Assembly (NCBI RefSeq): GCF_027257845.1
Contig: NZ_JAPVOT010000022.1
Coordinates: 1 to 58,815 of the forward strand
Origin: Alteromonas sp. BMJM2
Lineage (GTDB): Bacteria > Pseudomonadota > Gammaproteobacteria > Enterobacterales > Alteromonadaceae
Reading direction: 5' to 3'
Length of the DNA: 58,815 nucleotides
The position numbers and the translations under genes were made by a program. Within the stretch, counting starts at the first letter, position 1; every line of letters starts with the position of its first letter. Below, in pieces: positions 1 through 7,800 of the stretch. The notes under the pieces are model-generated. The model was given only the letters and a program-made list of their open reading frames with translations. It was not told where the DNA came from and made no database searches.

Positions 1-7
1 CCAGTTT

Positions 8-126
8 TTCCTGGCAGCCATAGCGATACGGCACCACCTGACTCCATTTCGAACTCAGAAGTGAAACGTATTAGCGCCGATGGTAGTGTGGGGTTTCCCC
101 ATGTGAGAGTAGGACACTGCCAGGTC
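8..126 (+). rRNA. rrf: 5S ribosomal RNA
   Basis: The sequence follows the gammaproteobacterial 5S rRNA closely from the 5' CCTGGC arm, through the internal block reading CGAACTCAGAAGTGAAAC, to the 3' GCCAGG arm that pairs with the start. The two ends form helix I. A terminator hairpin follows at once, so this is the last gene of an rRNA operon whose 16S and 23S genes lie to the left of the window. Exact ends are uncertain by one or two bases. Confidence 0.97.
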
Positions 127-134
127 CCATTAAG

Positions 135-161
135 AAAAACCCGCCTAACGGCGGGTTTTTT
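135..161 (+). terminator. rRNA operon terminator
   Basis: A six-base G+C-only stem, CCCGCC (140-145) with GGCGGG (150-155), has a four-base loop and is followed by six T. It lies directly after 5S rRNA and is the intrinsic terminator of the rRNA operon. Confidence 0.9.
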
Positions 162-183
162 GTTTTCTGCCCCAAAAAAATAA

Positions 184-661
184 ATGGGGGTCAGATCAAC
201 ATTAATCCCCTAATCACATCCAACTCAATATGTAGGGTCAGATCTCAATATATTGTTGTCTTCAGCATATAAGTTTGGTTCTCAAACTTAAAAATAAACG
301 AGGTCAGATCTCTATTTGTTGTCATCCGCAATGCTTAAAACAGACAAAAGATCAAAGAATCTGGTTCTGACCCCAATTATCGATTTACCGTCAAAAGAAT
401 GTGGATATGACCGCATTTATAATCTCCAAATTAGCAAACAAAAATTGAAGTCAGAATCCAATATTGTCGTCCTCAGCGTGTAAGTTTAAAATAAACGGGG
501 TCAGAACAGTATTTATCCCCAATTTAAACAAACATAATCAAACTCAACGCTCATAAAAGAGGAACAGAACCCTACTGTTGTTATCTATAGGCTCAAACGA
601 GAATAGATAATAGAAAATCTGGATCTGACCCCTATTATGATTTATCTGGTTCTGCCCCCAG
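184..661. repeat. Diverged GGGGTCAGATC repeat cluster
   Basis: This gene-free, A+T-rich stretch carries a degenerate short repeat in both orientations. Forward copies of (G)GGTCAGA(T/A)C lie near 187, 234, 300, 450 and 497. Inverse copies (GTTCTGACCCC and variants) lie near 364, 622 and 648. Longer copies share the order GGTCAGATC, TATTGTTGTC, TCAGC, TAAGTTT and AAATAAACG; they start near 234, 302 and 450, with a weaker one near 560. There is no open reading frame. Similar TCTGACCCC-bearing repeats are, from memory, often linked to REP-associated or IS200-like transposases, but no transposase is present here, so that link is inference. Confidence 0.6.
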
Positions 662-795
662 TTATCTATCGATTATTGATTCCGTAAAGATTTTCATACC
701 TTAAATAGCATAGTAATTGAATGAAATTATGTCTTTCAATCAAATAGTGATATATAGACTATCATTAATATTCAGTGCTTATTTTTGGTAACTCA

Positions 796-1530
796 ATGCG
801 CTTTATTTGTGATTCTATAATCTTCGTTACAATTCTTATTGCAGCCATGTTGCCATTGTCGAGTTTCGCACAAGAGGAATCGAAGACAGTTACCTTGGGA
901 ATTGTGGTGTTTCCACCTCTAGTGATAAAAGACAGTGAAACTGGCCGTTGTTATGGTGAGGTAGTGGAAATGTCCTCACAGATCCTCAAGCAGTTTGGTT
1001 ATAATATTAAGGTGGAATGTGTTCCCCCTATACGGTTATTTGAAAGGGTGAAGAAAGGCGAGATAGACATAACAGTTAATGTTAAAGGGACTGCTGCGCT
1101 TGATAATCATGCTACTTTTATAGACAAGCCTGTTACAAATTTAATTATCATGAAAGTAGCAAATAGAGCGCGTTCGAATGAAAAATCGATCGCGGCTATT
1201 AGAGGCTATGATTATGTTGGTGAACGGAAACGTTTAATAGAAGAAGGGTATTATTTTGTGGATATGCCCACTAGTGTCGATTCAATCAAGCTTTTTCTGT
1301 TTGATAGAACTGCGAACCTCATTACATATCAGAGACCATTTTATTATTTCCTTGGTGACAAACCGCTGAGTAAAGAAACGAATTCAATTACCTTACGAAA
1401 AAATATCCCAACTTTTTTCGCGGTATCACACCAAAGTAAATTCAATGGTGACCTTCTTCAAAAACTGGAGACCTATACCCAAGCTGTCAATGAAGCAACG
1501 ATAATGGAACATGTCTTAATGATGCAGTGA
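796..1530 (+). CDS. Periplasmic solute-binding protein, SBP_bac_3-like
   Basis: A signal peptide (about 25 residues, hydrophobic core IIFVTILIAAML, cleavage after SFA) precedes a mature domain that starts with the strand LGIVVFPPLVI. It continues with a GEVVEMSSQILKQFGY helix and an IRLFERVKKGEIDITVNV segment, the layout of family-3 extracellular solute-binding proteins. About 244 residues is a normal length. No ABC permease or ATPase is nearby, so it may be an orphan sensor or binding protein; the ligand is unknown. I use ATG at 796; a GTG at 775 in the same frame would add seven residues. Neither start has a clear ribosome binding site. The gene is A+T-rich like the repeat region before it, which may indicate acquisition with that region. 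Confidence 0.7.
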   Translation: MRFICDSIIFVTILIAAMLPLSSFAQEESKTVTLGIVVFPPLVIKDSETGRCYGEVVEMSSQILKQFGYNIKVECVPPIRLFERVKKGEIDITVNVKGTAALDNHATFIDKPVTNLIIMKVANRARSNEKSIAAIRGYDYVGERKRLIEEGYYFVDMPTSVDSIKLFLFDRTANLITYQRPFYYFLGDKPLSKETNSITLRKNIPTFFAVSHQSKFNGDLLQKLETYTQAVNEATIMEHVLMMQ

Positions 1531-1645
1531 TAAGGGGGTCGAACATTTATCCTGAGACGTTATATATCGTAACCTTTTGAAAGTTGAATATATTAAAAAT
1601 AGTTAAACATTTTTGAAAGCAAATTGTTAACAGCTCGGTCTTATT

Positions 1646-1676
1646 TATTGAACGTCAACATTGTGGTTTACAATAG
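1646..1676 (+). promoter_or_regulatory. Possible hvfA promoter
   Basis: A good -10 candidate, TACAAT (1669-1674), lies 24 bases before hvfA. The best -35-like sequence, TTGAAC (1648-1653), is only 15 bases upstream of it, so the match is imperfect. No copper-responsive operator was recognised. Confidence 0.3.
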
Positions 1677-1698
1677 AATAAATTTCCGAGGGGTAAAA

Positions 1699-2190
1699 AT
1701 GAAGCAAATTAATAAAACATCAATAGCAACAGCGTTAGGTGCAGTAGTTATCGGCTCGTTAGCATCAAGTGTAGCGGTAGCAGATTCAAATCCATTCGGT
1801 ATGCAATCTCTTGAGTCTGGTTATAGTCAATTTGCCGCAGAAGGAAAATGTGGCGAAGGCAAGTGCGGCGGTGATAAAGCCGCAAAAGAAGGCAAATGCG
1901 GCGGTGATAAAGCCGCAAAAGAAGGCAAGTGCGGCGGCGATAAAGCAGCCAAAGAAGGCAAGTGCGGCGGCGATAAAGCAGCCAAAGAAGGCAAGTGCGG
2001 CGGCGATAAAGCAGCCAAAGAAGGCAAGTGCGGCGGCGATAAAGCCGCAAAAGAAGGCAAGTGCGGCGGTGATAAAGCCGCAAAAGAAGGCAAATGCGGT
2101 GGTGATAAAGCTGCAAAAGAAGGCAAATGCGGCGGCGACAAAGCAGCGAAAGAAGGTAAGTGCGGTGAAGGTAAATGCGGTAGCATGTAA
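1699..2190 (+). CDS. hvfA: Bufferin-type RiPP precursor with EGKCG repeats (HvfA-like)
   Basis: The 163-residue product has a Sec signal peptide (about residues 1-28, ending SSVAVA) and a short linker. The rest is low-complexity: one EGKCG, nine EGKCGGDKAAK units, two more EGKCG, then SM at the end, giving twelve cysteines, all in EGKCG motifs. In Haemophilus influenzae HvfA, such motifs are substrates of the multinuclear iron oxidase HvfB, which converts the cysteine region into copper-binding oxazolone/thioamide groups. The adjacent DUF692 and DUF2063 genes support the same role: a secreted, modified copper-binding peptide. Start chosen at ATG 1699 because GAGGGG lies five bases upstream and the signal peptide begins there; a longer in-frame reading from 1624 has no such support. 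A leader cleavage site other than the signal peptide is not evident. Confidence 0.9.
   Translation: MKQINKTSIATALGAVVIGSLASSVAVADSNPFGMQSLESGYSQFAAEGKCGEGKCGGDKAAKEGKCGGDKAAKEGKCGGDKAAKEGKCGGDKAAKEGKCGGDKAAKEGKCGGDKAAKEGKCGGDKAAKEGKCGGDKAAKEGKCGGDKAAKEGKCGEGKCGSM
1855..2151 (+). repeat. Nine 33-bp coding tandem repeats in hvfA
   Basis: Nine consecutive in-frame 33-bp units each encode EGKCGGDKAAK. They differ only by a few synonymous third-position changes (GGT/GGC, GCC/GCA, AAA/AAG). Units 3-5 (1921-2019) are identical to one another, which points to recent duplication by slippage or recombination. Confidence 0.95.
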
Positions 2191-2216
2191 CCATTGCTTC
2201 CTATGATCCGTAAGAT

Positions 2217-2242
2217 GGCCGTCAATTGATGGCCTTTTTTTT
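2217..2242 (+). terminator. Hairpin and T-tract between hvfA and hvfB
   Basis: GGCCGTCAA (2217-2225) pairs with TTGATGGCC (2226-2234), with one G-T wobble, and is followed by eight T. This is a typical intrinsic terminator or attenuator 27 bases after the hvfA stop. Partial read-through would give much more precursor mRNA than enzyme mRNA, a sensible ratio for a peptide and its modifying enzyme. That function is inferred. Confidence 0.75.
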
Positions 2243-2266
2243 CAATGCTGTTCTTGGAGACTAAGA

Positions 2267-3118
2267 GTGAAAAATATCAAAGGTGCTGGTTTAGGCTTCA
2301 GACGTGAAATGCTTGATGATCTTTTCCCTATTCTTCCTAAAGAAGTCGATTTTTGGGAAGTGGCGCCAGAAAACTGGATCCCTCTTGGTGGCATCTACCA
2401 AAAACAATTTGAGAAGGCCATTGCACAAGCACCATTTAGTACCCATGGACTGTCCCTTTCAATAGGCAGTAGTGATAAACTTGACGTTGAGTTTATAAAA
2501 ACCGTGAAGCAGTTCTTAGACAGCAATAACATAGGCCTATACAGCGAGCATTTAAGCTACTGTTCTGGGAACGGTCATATGTATGATTTAATGCCTATTC
2601 CCTTTACTGAAGAGTCGATTAAGCATGTAGTCTCTAGGATTAAGCAGGTACAGGATATTCTCGAGAGACCTCTCGTATTAGAAAATGTGTCTTACTATAT
2701 TGCGCCAGATCAGGATATCTCTGAACTTGAATTCACCAACGCAGTTTTATCCGAGTCTGGCTGCGCTATGTTGCTAGACGTTAATAATGTTTACGTAAAC
2801 AGTATTAACCACAACTATTCTCCACATGATTTTATTAAAGGACTGCCGTCTCACAAAATAGTCTACGGTCACATTGCGGGACATTACGACGAGGCTGCAG
2901 ATTTAAAAGTGGACACACACGGCGCCGATGTTATTGAGCCAGTATGGAAACTATTAGACTATGCGTATAGCGTACATGGCGTTTACCCTACTTTACTAGA
3001 GCGTGACTTCAACATTCCCTGTGTGGATAATTTACTCAACGAAGTGCGTAAAATTAAAGCAATACAGTCAAAACACGCGTCTACTGAAATGAACTCTTCA
3101 AGTAGGGGAGTTGCGTGA
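2267..3118 (+). CDS. hvfB: DUF692 multinuclear iron oxidase (MNIO), HvfB-like
   Basis: The product is 283 residues, a TIM-barrel DUF692 enzyme. These enzymes use clustered iron to oxidise cysteines in partner peptides. Expected metal and active-site residues are present: H60 (STHGLS), E94/H95 (YSEHLS), E139/N140 (LEN), D171 and N173/N174 (LLDVNN), H202 and H206 (YGHIAGH), D216 and H218 (DTHG), and E245 (LLERD). It should act in the cytoplasm on the HvfA-like precursor before secretion. Start is GTG at 2267 with GGAGA six bases upstream. It lies 76 bases after the precursor gene behind a terminator-like hairpin and overlaps the next gene. The C-terminal 20 residues are polar and probably disordered. 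Confidence 0.92.
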   Translation: MKNIKGAGLGFRREMLDDLFPILPKEVDFWEVAPENWIPLGGIYQKQFEKAIAQAPFSTHGLSLSIGSSDKLDVEFIKTVKQFLDSNNIGLYSEHLSYCSGNGHMYDLMPIPFTEESIKHVVSRIKQVQDILERPLVLENVSYYIAPDQDISELEFTNAVLSESGCAMLLDVNNVYVNSINHNYSPHDFIKGLPSHKIVYGHIAGHYDEAADLKVDTHGADVIEPVWKLLDYAYSVHGVYPTLLERDFNIPCVDNLLNEVRKIKAIQSKHASTEMNSSSRGVA

Positions 3119-3876
3119 TGCCTTCGTTACAACAAAGCCAGAGTGAATTTGTACAAGCGATAAAAGACCCTTCAACGCTTAACGCGAAAAATGATGATCA
3201 CTTAAGACGGATGAAAATTTATCAGTCGCTATTTTTCAGCAACATAAATGGTTTCGTTAGCTCAGCACTTCCAGTCTTAAAATCTATTATCATTGCTCAA
3301 CATGGCGAGAACCAATGGGAGCAAGTAATCCGTCAGTTCTTTATTGAACATCAATGCAGGTCTCCTTATTTTAACGACATCAGTAAAGAGTTTGTAGAAT
3401 ACTTAGCGACATCTCCCGCTTTAGGTTTTGAACTACCAGCGTTTTCTTGTGAGCTAGGCCATTATGAATGGCTAGAGCTAGAAGTGGCCACGCGTAAAAG
3501 CAGTGAAAGCCTCTCGTTTTACTCATCAGGTGAGGATATTACCGCGGTAAAAATTTCACCATTCGCCACGTTAGCGTCATATTCCTACGCGGTGCACCTT
3601 ATTGGTCCAGACCATTTGCCCGACAAGCCTATGGACGCGCCCCAATATTATGTCGTATATCGAGATGAAGAATATCAAGTTCAATTCGTTCATTTAACTG
3701 CGATGACCGCCATGCTGGTACATACCGTAGAGGTAGCTGAAAAAGGCATTTCACTAGCGGTATTAGCTAACCAACTGATTGAGCAGGTGCCAAGTATTCC
3801 TCAGCCAACGCTCAAAGCGGGAATGGAACAAACTGTCGTCGATTTGCTTCATAAAGGGATATTAATGCCGGTATAA
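3118..3876 (+). CDS. hvfC: DUF2063 partner protein of MNIO, HvfC-like
   Basis: About 252 residues, with an N-terminal DUF2063 domain: helical, starting LQQSQSEFVQAIKDPST, with the typical RRMKIYQSLFFSNINGFVSSALPVL stretch split across residues 29-55. A C-terminal partner domain follows. In characterised MNIO systems the DUF2063 protein binds the precursor leader and delivers it to the DUF692 enzyme; older databases label the domain putative DNA-binding. ATG at 3118 overlaps the hvfB stop (TGATG), and AGGGGAG lies just upstream. A GTG at 3115 is an alternative start. Tight coupling supports a 1:1 complex with HvfB. No DoxX-type HvfD gene follows. Confidence 0.88.
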   Translation: MPSLQQSQSEFVQAIKDPSTLNAKNDDHLRRMKIYQSLFFSNINGFVSSALPVLKSIIIAQHGENQWEQVIRQFFIEHQCRSPYFNDISKEFVEYLATSPALGFELPAFSCELGHYEWLELEVATRKSSESLSFYSSGEDITAVKISPFATLASYSYAVHLIGPDHLPDKPMDAPQYYVVYRDEEYQVQFVHLTAMTAMLVHTVEVAEKGISLAVLANQLIEQVPSIPQPTLKAGMEQTVVDLLHKGILMPV

Positions 3877-4066
3877 GCCTGCAAGATCTCTAAATATAAC
3901 CGGCACAGTGCTTAATTTTTTATCATTTGATGTGTCTATTATTAACTTTATCCACCAACTGTATTTATTGTGAGCGTTTAACTATATTAGCGCTGTCAAT
4001 CGGGCTTGCTTTCGATTAACATTTACGACCATTTTTTTGTTCACAATTATTGTTTAGGTAGTGCAT

Positions 4067-4189
4067 ATGGCTGACAATGAAGATTTTAAAGAAGTCTATA
4101 ACAAATGGTACTTCTTGGCCTCATTAGTAACTTTACTCGCTTTTCCGTTGATGCATATCATCGCCGGTTGGTTCACGTTCTGGTTATAA
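4067..4189 (+). CDS. Small single-pass membrane protein (40 aa), unknown
   Basis: A short frame encodes MADNEDFKEVYNKWYFLASL and so on: an acidic, hydrophilic N-terminus (residues 1-13), then an aromatic-rich hydrophobic stretch (residues 14-40) ending GWFTFWL, which could form one membrane helix. It stops 22 bases before apt and may share its transcript. A weak purine stretch (TAGGTAG, 4056-4062) precedes ATG. I do not recognise the family. The clear hydrophilic/hydrophobic division and a position that fills an otherwise empty gap argue that it is real. Confidence 0.55.
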   Translation: MADNEDFKEVYNKWYFLASLVTLLAFPLMHIIAGWFTFWL

Positions 4190-4211
4190 AGCAGACATAT
4201 AAGGTATTATC

Positions 4212-4748
4212 GTGACTGCAGAATATATAAAATCAGTAGTGAAAACCGTTCCTGACTATCCAAAGCCAGGTATATTATTTAGAGATGTAACTAGCGTTTT
4301 AGAAGATCACAAGGCGTTCAAAAGCTGTATCTCATTACTTGTTGAAAAGTATCAGGGTATGGGATTCACAAAGATCGCAGGCACTGAAGCTCGCGGCTTT
4401 TTGTTTGGCGCGCCTTTAGCAATTGAGATGGGTATTGGGTTTATCCCAGTACGCAAGCCGAACAAGCTACCCAGAGAAGTTGTAAGTGAAAGCTACGAGC
4501 TAGAATATGGCACAGATACGCTACAAATCCATCGCGATGCAATTGTCCCTGGCGACAAGGTATTGTTGATTGATGACCTTCTTGCTACCGGCGGAACTAT
4601 TGCTGCATCGGCGAAGCTCATTCGCTCATTGGGTGGTGAGTTAAACCACGCTGGGTTCGTTATTAATCTACCCGATTTAGGCGGTCATAAAAAATTGACC
4701 GAACTCAACATCGAAAGCTATTCAATTTGCGAGTTTGAAGGCGAGTAG
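4212..4748 (+). CDS. apt: Adenine phosphoribosyltransferase
   Basis: The enzyme salvages adenine to AMP using phosphoribosyl pyrophosphate, in the cytosol. The 178-residue product aligns throughout with E. coli Apt. It has [14 protein letters not shown] near the N-terminus, [22 protein letters not shown], and the phosphoribosyl-binding loop [12 protein letters not shown]. It starts with GTG at 4212. In many gammaproteobacteria apt lies just before dnaX, as here (93 bases apart), so a shared transcript is possible. Confidence 0.97.
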   Translation: MTAEYIKSVVKTVPDYPKPGILFRDVTSVLEDHKAFKSCISLLVEKYQGMGFTKIAGTEARGFLFGAPLAIEMGIGFIPVRKPNKLPREVVSESYELEYGTDTLQIHRDAIVPGDKVLLIDDLLATGGTIAASAKLIRSLGGELNHAGFVINLPDLGGHKKLTELNIESYSICEFEGE

Positions 4749-4782
4749 TTAGCCATTCAAAAAGGCGCAAGAAAGCCACAAT

Positions 4783-4828
4783 AAGGCGTGATTAAGCTTG
4801 ATGAGGCATAACAAGGCGTGATGAGGCA
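4783..4828 (+). repeat. Short direct repeats before dnaX
   Basis: AAGGCGTGAT occurs at 4783-4792 and 4813-4822, and GATGAGGCA at 4800-4808 and 4820-4828, just before the dnaX ribosome-binding region. Function unknown; this may simply be local duplication. Confidence 0.4.
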
Positions 4829-4840
4829 AAGAGTACAATA

Positions 4841-7800
4841 ATGAGTTATCAGGTATTAGCAAGGAAATGGCGACCAGGGAAGTTCGGTGAACTTGTCGGC
4901 CAAGAGCATGTGGTGTCAGCCATTTCAAATGCCTTAGATAACGATCGTTTGCATCACGCTTATCTGTTCACCGGCACACGAGGCGTTGGAAAAACGACAA
5001 TAGCGCGTATTTTCTCTAAAAGCTTAAATTGTGAAGTAGGTCAGGGAGCTAATCCTTGCGGACAGTGCCATACTTGCAAAGAAATTGAGCAAGGAAATTA
5101 CGTTGATTTGCTCGAGATTGATGCGGCATCAAGAACGAAAGTAGAAGATACGCGAGAGCTTCTGGACAATGTGCAGTACAAGCCAACTCGTGGCCGCTAC
5201 AAGGTGTACCTCATAGATGAGGTACACATGCTCTCGAAACACAGTTTCAACGCGTTGTTAAAGACGCTGGAAGAGCCGCCTCCTCACGTAAAATTCCTGT
5301 TGGCGACCACCGATCCACAAAAGCTGCCCATCACCATTTTATCTCGCTGTCTTCAGTTTAATCTTAAGGCTATGTCGCGAGAGCAAATTGTTGGCCAACT
5401 TACCCATATTCTAGAGCAGGAGCAATTGAGCTTCGAGCCTCAAGCGCTGTCGCTGCTTGCAAGAGCCGCACAAGGCAGTATGCGTGATGCGCTCAGTTTA
5501 ACTGACCAGGCCATTGCGCAGGGCGGAAACCAAGTAACTGCATCGGTGGTTACCGACATGCTTGGTTTAATGGACAAAAACCAGCTGCTCAAAATTATCA
5601 ATGCGGTGGTAAATAAAACACCCAATGATGTGATTCAGTTGGTCAACGACTTGGCTGAGCAGGCGCCAGATTACGACAATGTTCACGGTGAATTGGCGAG
5701 CTTACTTCATCAGATAGCCTTGACCCAATGGGTGCCGGAGGCATGTAAGCTAGAGACAACATCGGCAAAAGCGATTTATCAACTCGCTAAAACCATCCCC
5801 GCTGAACAAGTACAGTTGCTCTATCAAATCGCAATTCAAGGGAGAAAAGACTTACCTTTCACAGCCGATGGTAAGAGCGCATTTGAAATGACATTAATGC
5901 GAATGATGTCGTTTGCACCTGCAACACCTCCTGAGAATGGTGCAGACACCATTGAGCGCGGAGGTAGTGGGCACGACCTTCCCGTCAAGACCGCCTCTGA
6001 ATCAAAGACTGGTGATCCGGGAAACGTCGGTAAGCAAGGGGAAGCGCTTAAAAGCGAAACTCTTGCAGATGCCACACCACAAGCAGAAACAGCAGAGCCG
6101 CAAGTTCAAGGGCAACCCACTTTTAATACAGCATCTGAATCTGATGTACAGCCTGAGCCAGAGCTTTCAGAGGCGTCTAACTCAGCTTATCGCGGTAGTG
6201 ATATGGATACTGTTGAATTAGAGCCATCAGCGGATCAAGAGCCATCAGCGGGACAAGAGCCATCAGCGGATCAAGAGCCATCAGCGGGACAAGAGCCATC
6301 AGCGGATCAAGAGCCTTCAGCGGATCAAGAGCCTTCAGCGGATCAGGAGCCTTCAGCATATCAAGCGCCTTTAGCGAATAAACAGCCTTCTGAAAATACA
6401 GTGCCTGAACTCTCAGCTGTTGCTGAGAATGTTGCAAACCATGACAACACAGCAAACTTTGACTCTGATCCTCAACTGGGTGAATCCCAGCCCAATGAAT
6501 CACAAAAGGCCGAATCAGAAAAAGCTGAATCACAACGGCAAGTGTCTGAAAAGCCCGAACCTGAGCAGCCACAGAAACTCGAGCCGCAGCAGTCAGACTC
6601 GAGGTCTGAAGCTTCGTATCCGCAAAGTGATTTGTCGCCATTTTCTGATAATGAGCCTCCGCTAGATGCCTACATGGATGATATGCCGCCTGCCAGTGAT
6701 GAAGAGTATCCATCAGATATAGATAACAGCTTTTCACACCATGCTGACAGCGAGCAAAGCGGTGCGCAAGATACCATGCCAGATACTTTGCCAGAAACTG
6801 CACAGCCGTCTCCAGAAGAACAGTTGAGTGCTACTGCAAGCATGCTCGCGCTTAGACAAAAAATGAAACAGCGCAAGGCACAAGACACAGAAGATAAAAA
6901 AGCGCAGGCATCTGCAGAAAGTCCTTCGCAGGACGCCGCTGATAGAATGTCTAATACTCTGCGTTCTCGATTTTCAAATGCGAACGCAACGTCATCAGGG
7001 CAGAATAACCAAGCGCAACTTTCACAGAAGCATTTTGAACAAGAGCAAACAGCCCCAAATCATTCTCAATATCAACGTGAATCTCAAATGTCAGAGGCTG
7101 AGGATAGCGCTAAAGAAGTGGAACCTGGTTTATCAAACTCAGCGAATACAGCCTCTGATAGCATAAGCTCGCCCAATACACCAGATGTTCAGCCTTCTGT
7201 TAACAGCAACGACAGCGGCGAAGGCAGTGCATTCGATGATGACGAGTTTTTCGATGCCGAATTTGAAGAAGATATGCCGTTTGCGAGTGACTCGCAGCCT
7301 GTTTCGCTTGTTTCGCAGACCGCTTTATCAAACGAAGGCTCATTACAAGAAGTAGCCTTACAGCAAGGCACGCCACAAGAAAGTACATCGCAAGCGCATT
7401 CTGAAGATGGCTTTTCTACAGAAGATCTACCGCCGTGGGAGACTGAACAGAGCAACGGTTCTTTTGCTTCCAATGACACTGTAGCTTCTAATTATATTGC
7501 GGAGCGCGACTCATTAGAAAGTGCAAATACTGAACAAGTGCCTTTAAAGCCTGCCAATCAGGCTATTAGCAATCAGCCGAGCGGCTTTGATCAAGATAGC
7601 AACCTTCAACTCAGCGGTGAAAATTCGCCAAGCCAAGATGCTGCTGGCAATGAGTTAGACGCAAGATTCACCTCACAAAGCGGCAGTTTAAGTGCGTACC
7701 TCGAAGATGGAACTAAACTTACTCATGCTAGCCAAATAGATGAGTGGAGTAACTTAGTTGAGCAGATGCCAATTGCAGGGCTTTTAAAACAATTGTTCCT

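Noticed and set aside
126..800. tRNA gene after 5S rRNA
   Set aside because: No T-loop (GTTCGA) and CCA-end combination with cloverleaf-like pairing was seen before or after the terminator.
1855..2151. CRISPR-like array
   Set aside because: The 33-bp repeats are directly abutting, without spacers, and encode the peptide units in frame.
1748..2225. Long minus-strand and alternate plus-strand frames over the hvfA repeats (for example PPHLPSFAALS repeats)
   Set aside because: They are shadows created by the 33-bp repeat, open only because the period is a multiple of three; no ribosome binding site or signal peptide.
4749..4840. 4.5S (SRP) RNA gene between apt and dnaX
   Set aside because: The conserved GGAAGCAGC-type core loop is absent; only short direct repeats are present.
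6177..6803. 208-codon minus-strand frame within dnaX
   Set aside because: A shadow of the 18-bp repeats and biased codon use of the linker; dnaX itself is well supported.
6858..6905. Programmed frameshift site in dnaX (A-runs at AAAAAATG and TAAAAAAGC)
   Set aside because: In the dnaX frame neither run gives the A AAA AAG arrangement with good re-pairing, and I see no strong stem-loop after them.
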